Origin: JANRKT01 sp033763355
GTDB lineage: Bacteria > Bacteroidota > Bacteroidia > Chitinophagales > Chitinophagaceae
Reading direction: 5' to 3'
Assembly: GCA_033763355.1 (NCBI GenBank)
Contig: JANRKT010000127.1
Location: 1 to 17,831, forward strand
Length of the DNA: 17,831 bases
Positions 6,422-11,889 of the stretch are shown piece by piece. Within the stretch, counting starts at the first letter, position 1. Each line of letters begins with the position of its first letter. The position numbers and the translations under genes were made by a program. Below the pieces are notes generated by a model, which was not told the DNA's origin, ran no database searches, and worked only from the letters and a program-made list of their open reading frames with translations.

Positions 6422-7771
6422 ATGTCCAGAAAATTACTATTAGACAAAGCACACATAGAAGGCATCCGGTATTACGATGTGTACCGGAAGAATGGAGGCT
6501 ATTCATCAGTAGAGAAGGCGTTTAAAATGAGCCCTGCGGAAATTGTGGAAGAAGTTAAAAAGAGTGGCCTTCGTGGCCGCGGCGGCGCAGGCTTTCCTAC
6601 GGGTATGAAATGGAGTTTCCTTGCTAAGCCGGAGGGAGTGCCACGTTACCTTGTATGTAATGCAGATGAAAGCGAGCCGGGAACTTTTAAGGACAGGTAC
6701 CTCATGGAATTTATTCCCCATTTACTTATTGAGGGTTTGATCGTTTCATCTTTTGCATTAGGCAGCAACAGGACTTATATTTATATCCGCGGCGAATATG
6801 CATGGATAGTTGATATACTTGAACAGGCCATTGCAGAAGCCAACCAGCATGGGTGGCTGGGGAAAAATATTTTAAACAGCGGTTTCGATTGCCAGATTTA
6901 TGTGCAGCGTGGTGCCGGCGCCTATATATGCGGTGAGGAAACAGCATTGCTGGAAAGCCTTGAAGGCAAAAGGGGCAATCCGCGTATCAAGCCTCCCTTT
7001 CCTGCTGTAAAAGGTTTGTGGGATTGCCCGACAGTGGTAAACAATGTAGAAACACTTGCAGCGGTTGTTCCCATCATCAATATAGGCGGAGATGAATATG
7101 CTAAGATTGGCATCGGCAAATCAACGGGAACAAAACTCATTTCTGCCTGCGGCAACATCAATAAGCCGGGTGTATATGAAATTGACATGACCATTTCAGT
7201 TGAAGAATTTATTTACAGCGATGAATACTGCGGTGGTATTGCAAAGGGTAAGAAATTAAAAGCTTGTATCCCCGGCGGTTCATCAGTCCCCATTCTTCCC
7301 GCCAATCTTTTGCTGAAAACAGCAAAGGGTGATAAGAGAATGATGACCTATGAAGGCTTAAGCGACGGCGGGTTTGCCACGGGCAGCATGATGGGTTCAG
7401 GCGGTTTTATTGTACTGGATGAAGACCAGTGCGTGGTGCGCCATACTTATACCCTCGCCAGGTTTTACCGCCATGAAAGCTGCGGCCAGTGTTCTCCCTG
7501 CCGTGAAGGAACGGGATGGATGGAAAAAATTTTATGGAACATTGAAACCGGTAAGGGAAAAATGAGTGATATAGATTTGCTGTGGGACATACAAAGAAAA
7601 ATTGAAGGCAATACCATTTGCCCGCTGGGGGATGCGGCCGCATGGCCGGTTGCTGCAGCCATCAGGCATTTCAGGGATGAATTTGAATGGCATGTGAAAA
7701 ACCCGGATGAATGTTTGAGAAGAAATTACGGGTTGGCGGGTTATGCGGAGCCAAGGGCGGTAGCAGTATAA
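6422..7771 (+). CDS. nuoF: NADH-quinone oxidoreductase subunit F (51 kDa, FMN/NADH-binding)
   Basis: The entry point for electrons: it oxidises NADH through FMN and carries [4Fe-4S] cluster N3. The nucleotide/flavin signature GLRGRGGAGFPTGMKW lies at 49-64, CNADESEPGTFKDR at 79-92, and the glycine-rich GAGAYICGEETALLESLEG at 164-182. Cluster ligands are C354, C357 and C360 (ESCGQCSPC) and C400 (NTICPLGD). I take the ATG at 6422 (449 residues, MSRKLLLDKAH); the frame extends to a TTG at 6413, which lies inside the repeat and would add only three residues. Length is slightly above the usual ~430-450. The neighbours are the DUF4440-like gene upstream and nuoG 66 nt downstream. Confidence 0.96.
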   Translation: MSRKLLLDKAHIEGIRYYDVYRKNGGYSSVEKAFKMSPAEIVEEVKKSGLRGRGGAGFPTGMKWSFLAKPEGVPRYLVCNADESEPGTFKDRYLMEFIPHLLIEGLIVSSFALGSNRTYIYIRGEYAWIVDILEQAIAEANQHGWLGKNILNSGFDCQIYVQRGAGAYICGEETALLESLEGKRGNPRIKPPFPAVKGLWDCPTVVNNVETLAAVVPIINIGGDEYAKIGIGKSTGTKLISACGNINKPGVYEIDMTISVEEFIYSDEYCGGIAKGKKLKACIPGGSSVPILPANLLLKTAKGDKRMMTYEGLSDGGFATGSMMGSGGFIVLDEDQCVVRHTYTLARFYRHESCGQCSPCREGTGWMEKILWNIETGKGKMSDIDLLWDIQRKIEGNTICPLGDAAAWPVAAAIRHFRDEFEWHVKNPDECLRRNYGLAGYAEPRAVAV

Positions 7772-7788
7772 ATTATTAAGCAACGGGG

Positions 7789-7808
7789 GCAAGCTATTAT
7801 AGCTTTGC
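7789..7808 (+). repeat. AGCTATTATAGCT hairpin in the nuoF-nuoG spacer
   Basis: AAGCTA (7791-7796) and TAGCTT (7800-7805) form a perfect 6-bp stem with a TTA loop. It extends by GC (7789-7790) with GC (7807-7808) around a bulged T. It lies 30 nt before the nuoG start. No T-run follows, so it is probably not a terminator. Confidence 0.5.
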
Positions 7809-7812
7809 ACAG

Positions 7813-7830
7813 TTGCGGCTTTGCGTGAAA
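7813..7830 (+). repeat. TTGCGGCTTTGCGTGAAA simple repeat before nuoG
   Basis: Two tandem TTTGCG-like units (TTGCGGC, TTTGCGT) followed by GAAA. Strings of this kind (CTTTGCGTCTTTGCG and its complement) are, from memory, frequent in Bacteroidota intergenic DNA; not verified here. It ends 7 nt before the nuoG ATG (7838). Confidence 0.45.
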
Positions 7831-7837
7831 TAATATT

Positions 7838-8971
7838 ATGGCAGAAGAAAAAAAACTATTTAAAGTAACCATTGACAACATCAGCATTGATGTAGAGCCG
7901 GGAACTACTATCCTGATGGCTGCACGGAAGATTGGCGGTGATGTTACCCCCCCTGCCATGTGCTTTTACAGCAAACTAAAGGGCAGCGGCGGTAAATGCA
8001 GGACATGCCTTGTAGAAGTTGCTGCAGGTTCTGCGGCTGACCCCAGACCTATGCCCAAACTGGTGGCCAGTTGCCGCACCAACGTAATGGATGGCATGGT
8101 GGTTAAAAATATAACCAGTGAAAAAGTAATGGATGCAAGGGCAGGGGTGGTGGAATTTCTTCTATTGAACCATCCGCTGGATTGCCCCATTTGCGACCAG
8201 GCCGGGGAATGTCATTTACAGGACCTGGGATATGAACATGGCAAAGCGGGCACACGTTATGAGTTTAACAGGAGGACATTTGAAAAAGAAGACATCGGCC
8301 CTTATATACAGTTGCACATGACACGCTGCATTTTATGTTACCGTTGTACTTATGTGGCAGATCAGCTTACTGATAAACGGGTACATGGAGTGCTTGACAG
8401 GGGCGACCATGCAGAAATTTCAACTTATATTTCCAAAGCAATTGATAACGATTTCAGCGGGAACATGATTGATGTTTGCCCTGTAGGCGCATTAACAGAT
8501 AAAACTTTCCGCTTTAAAAACCGGGTTTGGTTCACCAAACCAGTGGACGCACACAGGGATTGCGATACACGCCTGCCGGACGGGCAGGAGTGCTGCGGCA
8601 AAGTAACCTTGTGGCAGCGGGGCGATGAAGTATTAAGGGTAACTGCAAGAAAAGATGAATGGGGCGAAGTGCAGAGTTATGATGGCAAACCCGGCTGGAT
8701 ATGCAATACCTGCCGCTTTGATAAAAAGAAAACAAGTGATTGGACAATAGAAGGGCCTGCAAAAATCAGCCGCCATTCCGTAATATCGCAGGGACATTAT
8801 TTAGGATTAAAGAAACCGAAAGAAACCATTGCAGATGTAATGGGCGGCAGGCAGCCTAAATTATTAATGGATATTCATGATGTAAGTGAGGTAAATGACC
8901 CGGATTTAGATTTAAGCAAAATAAACGGACCGGCAACAAGTGATGTGTTTGACAAGGCATCAAAAAAATAG
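7838..8971 (+). CDS. nuoG: NADH-quinone oxidoreductase subunit G, short form
   Basis: Passes electrons from NuoF/E towards NuoI through several Fe-S clusters. A plant-type [2Fe-2S] domain has C42, C54, C57 and C79; a His-Cys [4Fe-4S] motif has H112, C116, C119 and C125; a further [4Fe-4S] motif has C164, C167, C170 and C214. After ~residue 230 comes only the beginning of the molybdopterin-family Fe4S4 domain, with C242, C252, C253, C289 and C292, then a ~85-residue tail. At 377 residues it lacks the large C-terminal domain of proteobacterial NuoG (about 900 residues). A short NuoG appears normal for Bacteroidota (recollection), so this is not read as a truncation. The extra Cys region contains an in-frame palindromic insertion (8572-8588) that widens the spacing between C242 and C252. 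The ATG at 7838 gives a typical start. Confidence 0.93.
   Translation: MAEEKKLFKVTIDNISIDVEPGTTILMAARKIGGDVTPPAMCFYSKLKGSGGKCRTCLVEVAAGSAADPRPMPKLVASCRTNVMDGMVVKNITSEKVMDARAGVVEFLLLNHPLDCPICDQAGECHLQDLGYEHGKAGTRYEFNRRTFEKEDIGPYIQLHMTRCILCYRCTYVADQLTDKRVHGVLDRGDHAEISTYISKAIDNDFSGNMIDVCPVGALTDKTFRFKNRVWFTKPVDAHRDCDTRLPDGQECCGKVTLWQRGDEVLRVTARKDEWGEVQSYDGKPGWICNTCRFDKKKTSDWTIEGPAKISRHSVISQGHYLGLKKPKETIADVMGGRQPKLLMDIHDVSEVNDPDLDLSKINGPATSDVFDKASKK
8572..8588 (+). repeat. GC-rich palindrome inside the nuoG coding sequence
   Basis: CCTGCCGGACGGGCAGG: a perfect 6-bp stem, CCTGCC (8572-8577) with GGCAGG (8583-8588), around a 5-nt loop. It encodes residues ~245-251 (RLPDGQE) between C242 and C252. 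Removing 21 nt (8570-8590) would restore a C-D-T-C spacing. It looks like a small intergenic-type palindrome inserted in frame, but no uninterrupted homologue is available here to prove it. Confidence 0.55.
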
Positions 8972-8988
8972 ATTGATTTATATTAAAA

Positions 8989-8999
8989 CCTCATAGAGG
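8989..8999 (+). repeat. CCTCATAGAGG hairpin before nuoH
   Basis: CCTC (8989-8992) pairs with GAGG (8996-8999) around a 3-nt ATA loop, 10 nt before the nuoH ATG. Position and layout (C-run, AT-rich loop, G-run, GATA, start) resemble the elements before nuoD and nuoI, so it may be a degenerate member of the same family. Confidence 0.4.
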
Positions 9000-9009
9000 G
9001 ATAATAGTC

Positions 9010-10071
9010 ATGTATTCTGTATTATTAGCATTTGACTGGGCTCTGATGATTGAAAAACTGGTTTTGATCATTGCAATCATTTCCGGTTCGCTGGTTATTG
9101 CAATGTATTCAACTTATGCAGAGCGTAAGGTGGCTGCAATCATACAGGACCGCCGCGGCCCCAACAGGGCTGGCCCTTTTGGAATTTTGCAGCCCCTGGC
9201 GGATGGTTTAAAACTTTTTTTTAAAGAAGAGATCATTCCCAGCACATCCAGTAAGTTCCTTTTTATTCTTGGGCCCTGCCTCGCTATGGTTACAGCCATG
9301 ATGACCAGCGCAGTGATTCCATGGGGAGGTAAGCTTGAAATATTTGGAAGAACAGTTGACCTGCAGATTGCAGATATTAATATTGGTATCCTCTTCATAT
9401 TTGGCGTGGTAAGCATGGGTGTATATGGCATCATGATCGGCGGGTGGGCATCTAATAATAAATTTTCCTTGCTTGCTGCCATACGGGGTGCATCGCAGAT
9501 CATTTCTTACGAACTGGCCATGGGTTTATCATTGATTGCATTGCTGATGCTGACAGGCTCACTTAGCATGAAAACAATAGTAGATCAGCAGATCGGCAGC
9601 GGTATATGGAATGTGATTTATCAGCCTTTGGGATTTTTAATTTTCCTGGTTTGTGCATTTGCTGAATGTAACCGCACACCATTCGATTTACCGGAGGCGG
9701 AAAACGAACTCAACTTCGGTTATCACCAGGAATACTCATCAATGAAACTGGGTTTTTATTTGTTTGCTGAATACATCAATATGTTTATCAGCAGTGCAGT
9801 TATGGCAACATTGTTTTTTGGCGGATATGATATTTTACCTTTTGTGGATGAAAGCAAATGGGGCCTGGCGCCTAACCTGCTTACTATTTTAGGGTCATTT
9901 TCATTGGTGATAAAAGTGGCTTTGTTCCTCTTCCTGTTTATGTGGGTAAGGTGGACCATACCGCGTTTCCGTTACGACCAGTTAATGAACCTTGGCTGGA
10001 AAAGTTTGATACCACTTGCGCTGGCCAATATGCTGATAACAGGTGCAGTGATTTTGTGGCTGAAAAAATAA
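9010..10071 (+). CDS. nuoH: NADH-quinone oxidoreductase subunit H
   Basis: A 353-residue inner-membrane subunit (ND1 homologue) that joins the peripheral arm to the membrane arm and lines the quinone chamber. About eight hydrophobic segments are visible. Family signatures are intact: AERKVAAIIQDRRGPNRAGP (37-56) followed by GILQPLADGLKLFFKEEIIP, and AECNRTPFDLPEAENEL (218-234) with its acidic cluster facing the quinone channel. The ATG at 9010 gives MYSVLLAFDWALMIEK. A second Met 14 codons later is possible but would shorten the first helix. The gene follows nuoG by 38 nt. A 196-nt spacer separates it from nuoI, the longest gap in the operon. Confidence 0.96.
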   Translation: MYSVLLAFDWALMIEKLVLIIAIISGSLVIAMYSTYAERKVAAIIQDRRGPNRAGPFGILQPLADGLKLFFKEEIIPSTSSKFLFILGPCLAMVTAMMTSAVIPWGGKLEIFGRTVDLQIADINIGILFIFGVVSMGVYGIMIGGWASNNKFSLLAAIRGASQIISYELAMGLSLIALLMLTGSLSMKTIVDQQIGSGIWNVIYQPLGFLIFLVCAFAECNRTPFDLPEAENELNFGYHQEYSSMKLGFYLFAEYINMFISSAVMATLFFGGYDILPFVDESKWGLAPNLLTILGSFSLVIKVALFLFLFMWVRWTIPRFRYDQLMNLGWKSLIPLALANMLITGAVILWLKK

Positions 10072-10102
10072 AACCTTTAATCTGACGGGTGCAAAGGGAA
10101 GT

Positions 10103-10130
10103 TGTTCTTTTTTATTATTGAACATTTTTT
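10103..10130 (+). terminator. Weak terminator/attenuator-like hairpin in the nuoH-nuoI spacer
   Basis: TGTTC (10103-10107) pairs with GAACA (10120-10124), followed directly by TTTTTT. The 5-bp, AT-leaning stem with a 12-nt loop would be a poor terminator, but its position in the longest spacer, upstream of a promoter-like motif, makes partial termination possible. Confidence 0.3.
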
Positions 10131-10222
10131 GATAAAACGAAAAATTTTGAGAAAGAGGGTCAGCGTGATAGTTATTGCATTTTTAAAGAGAGCGGAAGAG
10201 TTCTCTGTAAGAGCATAAAATA

Positions 10223-10230
10223 TATATTTG
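10223..10230 (+). promoter_or_regulatory. Candidate internal promoter (-7 element) upstream of nuoI
   Basis: TATATTTG matches TAnnTTTG exactly and lies 37 nt before the nuoI ATG. No convincing TTTG is found 19-21 nt upstream, so the -33 element is weak or missing. AT-rich sequence produces such matches by chance; support comes mainly from its position in the 196-nt spacer. Confidence 0.35.
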
Positions 10231-10246
10231 CGAAACTTTTAAAAAT

Positions 10247-10266
10247 TCTCCTTTGGGAGATAAAGG
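10247..10266 (+). repeat. TCTCCTTTGGGAGA palindrome abutting the nuoI start
   Basis: TCTCC (10247-10251) pairs with GGAGA (10256-10260) around a TTTG loop; TAAAGGT then leads directly to the ATG at 10268. The layout matches the nuoD element, with the G-runs changed to GGGAG and AAAGG. Because the stem complementarity is kept while the bases differ, structure may be the conserved property. Confidence 0.65.
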
Positions 10267-10267
10267 T

Positions 10268-10840
10268 ATGCAGGCATTAACCAACAGGGCAAAAGCAGTT
10301 GACCGCAGGCCATTGAGCTGGGTGGAAAAGCTATACCTGGTGAATATTTTCAAGGGCATGATGATTACCTTCAGCCATATTTTTAAAAAGAAGGCAACCA
10401 TCAATTATCCCGAGCAGAAACGTCCTTTCAGCCCTGTATTCCGCGGATTACATGTTTTAAACCGAGATGAAGAGGGAAGAGAGCGTTGTACAGCATGTGG
10501 TTTATGTGCCGTGTCCTGCCCGGCAGAAGCCATCACTATGGAAGGAGCTGAGCGGAAAAAAGATGAAGAGCATTTGTACCGCGAAGAGAAATATGCAGCA
10601 AAGTATGAGATCAATATGCTGCGTTGCATATTTTGTGGTTTGTGCGAAGAGGCTTGTCCCAAGGATGCAATTTACCTGACTGAAACTTTTGCGCCGGCTA
10701 ATTTTACCCGCAAGAGTTTTATTTATGGAAAGGACGATCTGGTTATTCCGCATCCTGTTGAACAACCGGACGAGTATAAAAAGGCACAGGGGCTGATTGA
10801 AGACCATAAGGCTAAAATGAAAGCCAGTAAAACTGCTTAA
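10268..10840 (+). CDS. nuoI: NADH-quinone oxidoreductase subunit I (ferredoxin-like, 23 kDa)
   Basis: A 190-residue peripheral subunit with two [4Fe-4S] clusters (N6a and N6b) that link the NuoG chain to NuoB. The ferredoxin motifs are CTACGLCAVSCP (C74, C77, C80, C84) and CIFCGLCEEACP (C120, C123, C126, C130). An N-terminal amphipathic region (FKGMMITFSHIFKKK) would contact the membrane arm. I use the ATG at 10268 (MQALTNRAKAV); the frame extends to a TTG at 10253, which lies in the hairpin loop of the repeat. The lysine-rich tail is unremarkable. nuoJ starts 8 nt after the stop. Confidence 0.96.
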   Translation: MQALTNRAKAVDRRPLSWVEKLYLVNIFKGMMITFSHIFKKKATINYPEQKRPFSPVFRGLHVLNRDEEGRERCTACGLCAVSCPAEAITMEGAERKKDEEHLYREEKYAAKYEINMLRCIFCGLCEEACPKDAIYLTETFAPANFTRKSFIYGKDDLVIPHPVEQPDEYKKAQGLIEDHKAKMKASKTA

Positions 10841-10848
10841 CGACTGAC

Positions 10849-11352
10849 ATGGGTATTACGGAAATTCTTTTCTGGTTTTTAACGATACTTGCCCTCACAG
10901 GTGCATTGATGGTGGTATTCAGCAAAAATCCCGTGCACAGTGTATTGTGGCTTATCGCTGTTTTCTTTGCTATTTCCGGTCATTACATACTGATGAATGC
11001 ACAGTTTCTTGCTATTGTAAACCTGATTGTATATGCAGGCGCTATAATGGTATTGTTTCTCTTTGTTATTATGCTGATGAACCTGACTACAGATACCGAA
11101 CCGCAGAAGAACAGGTGGCTTAAGATGGCAGGTGCAGTAGCAGGCGGGTGCTTGCTGCTGGTATTGGTGGCAGCATTGCGGGATACAGATATGAAATACC
11201 AGTTGGCACAGGTTAAAGAGGGAAATATTGGTTTGATCCATTACCTCGGTAAAACCCTGTTTAATGATTATGTATTGCCTTTTGAAATAAGCAGTGTGTT
11301 ATTTTTAAGCGCAATGGTTGGTGCTGTTGTGATAGGTAAAAAAGGAGATTAA
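10849..11352 (+). CDS. nuoJ: NADH-quinone oxidoreductase subunit J
   Basis: A 167-residue membrane subunit (ND6 homologue) with five hydrophobic segments (about 3-22, 29-48, 55-75, 88-106 and 142-163). The family signature is clear: NPVHSVLWLI near residues 27-36 and IVYAGAIMVLFLFVIMLMNL near 60-79. The latter is the helix whose pi-bulge region lies in the proton path. It starts 8 nt after nuoI, so the two are probably translationally linked. Confidence 0.95.
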   Translation: MGITEILFWFLTILALTGALMVVFSKNPVHSVLWLIAVFFAISGHYILMNAQFLAIVNLIVYAGAIMVLFLFVIMLMNLTTDTEPQKNRWLKMAGAVAGGCLLLVLVAALRDTDMKYQLAQVKEGNIGLIHYLGKTLFNDYVLPFEISSVLFLSAMVGAVVIGKKGD

Positions 11353-11373
11353 AATTTAAAAAATCACAAACAA

Positions 11374-11434
11374 CAAGATACAGGAACCAAATAAAGCCGG
11401 ACTCTCTTGTAACTTGTTGCTTGTATCTTGGTTC
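11374..11434 (+). repeat. CAAGATACA / TGTATCTTG inverted repeat in the nuoJ-nuoK spacer
   Basis: CAAGATACA (11374-11382) is a perfect 9-bp complement of TGTATCTTG (11422-11430). A second partial match, AACAAGATACA with TGTAACTTGTT (11408-11418), competes with it. GAACCAA (11384-11390) also matches TTGGTTC (11429-11434 plus neighbour) in inverted orientation. On the right side, CTTGTAACTTG and CTTGTATCTTG form a near-tandem pair. The spacer is 93 nt and is mostly made of this repeat. Such CAAGATACAAG strings are, from memory, frequent in Bacteroidota. Confidence 0.65.
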
Positions 11435-11445
11435 TTTTGTTCGTT

Positions 11446-11781
11446 ATGCCAGTTAACTATTATATATTTCTCTCTGCAGCTTTGTTCTGCATCGGTATTA
11501 TCGGTGTGCTCACCAGGCGCAATGCCATTATTGTATTTATGTGCATAGAACTGATGCTGAATGCGGTGAATTTACTGCTGGTGGCTTTTTCAAAAATGCA
11601 CCATCTTAAAGCGATTGCTGCTGATGCAGCTTCCAATGTTGGGTCGGAAGCGCAGTTGTTTGTTTTCTTTATTATGGTTGTGGCAGCGGCTGAGGTTAGT
11701 GTTGGGCTTGCCATTATAGTAATGATGTACAGGAATATACATTCAGTTGACATTAATTTTTTGAACAGATTAAAACACTAA
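11446..11781 (+). CDS. nuoK: NADH-quinone oxidoreductase subunit K
   Basis: A 111-residue membrane subunit (ND4L homologue) with three helices (about 4-22, 28-48, 70-94). The two membrane glutamates needed for proton transfer are present: E35 in FMCIELMLNAVNLL and E83 in VAAAEVSVGLAI. I use the ATG at 11446 (MPVNYYIFLSAA). The frame stays open to a TTG at 11428, but that lies inside the CTTGTATCTTGG repeat and adds only six residues. It ends 108 nt before nuoL. Confidence 0.95.
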   Translation: MPVNYYIFLSAALFCIGIIGVLTRRNAIIVFMCIELMLNAVNLLLVAFSKMHHLKAIAADAASNVGSEAQLFVFFIMVVAAAEVSVGLAIIVMMYRNIHSVDINFLNRLKH

Positions 11782-11782
11782 A

Positions 11783-11822
11783 CCTCCCTAAACCCCTCCG
11801 GGGAGGGGCTAATAGGGGTTTA
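11783..11822 (+). repeat. C-run/G-run structured element in the nuoK-nuoL spacer
   Basis: It starts two bases after the nuoK stop. CCCCTC (11793-11798) can pair with GAGGGG (11803-11808) around CGGG. Alternatively, TAAACCCC (11789-11796) pairs perfectly with GGGGTTTA (11815-11822). A third option is CCTCCC (11783-11788) with GGGAGG (11801-11806). The first two exclude each other because both use C11793-11796. Its GGGGTTTA tail recalls the nuoF element. Confidence 0.65.
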
Positions 11823-11855
11823 GTAATATTGTAAATAACCGGAGGCTTAAAAATG

Positions 11856-11872
11856 CTCTGCTTTTGGCGGAG
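11856..11872 (+). repeat. CTCTGC...GCGGAG hairpin upstream of nuoL
   Basis: CTCTGC (11856-11861) pairs with GCGGAG (11867-11872, one G-U pair) around a TTTTG loop; GAATCAGGCGATG follows, 17 nt before the nuoL start. The C-run/TTT/G-run layout near a start codon suggests a diverged copy of the nuoI/nuoD-type element. Confidence 0.45.
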
Positions 11873-11889
11873 AATCAGGCGATGCTTTT

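Noticed and set aside
7838..8971. nuoG as a pseudogene or frameshifted remnant because it is so short.
   Set aside because: All N-terminal cluster ligands are intact, the frame ends cleanly 38 nt before nuoH, and no remnant of the missing domain follows in any frame.
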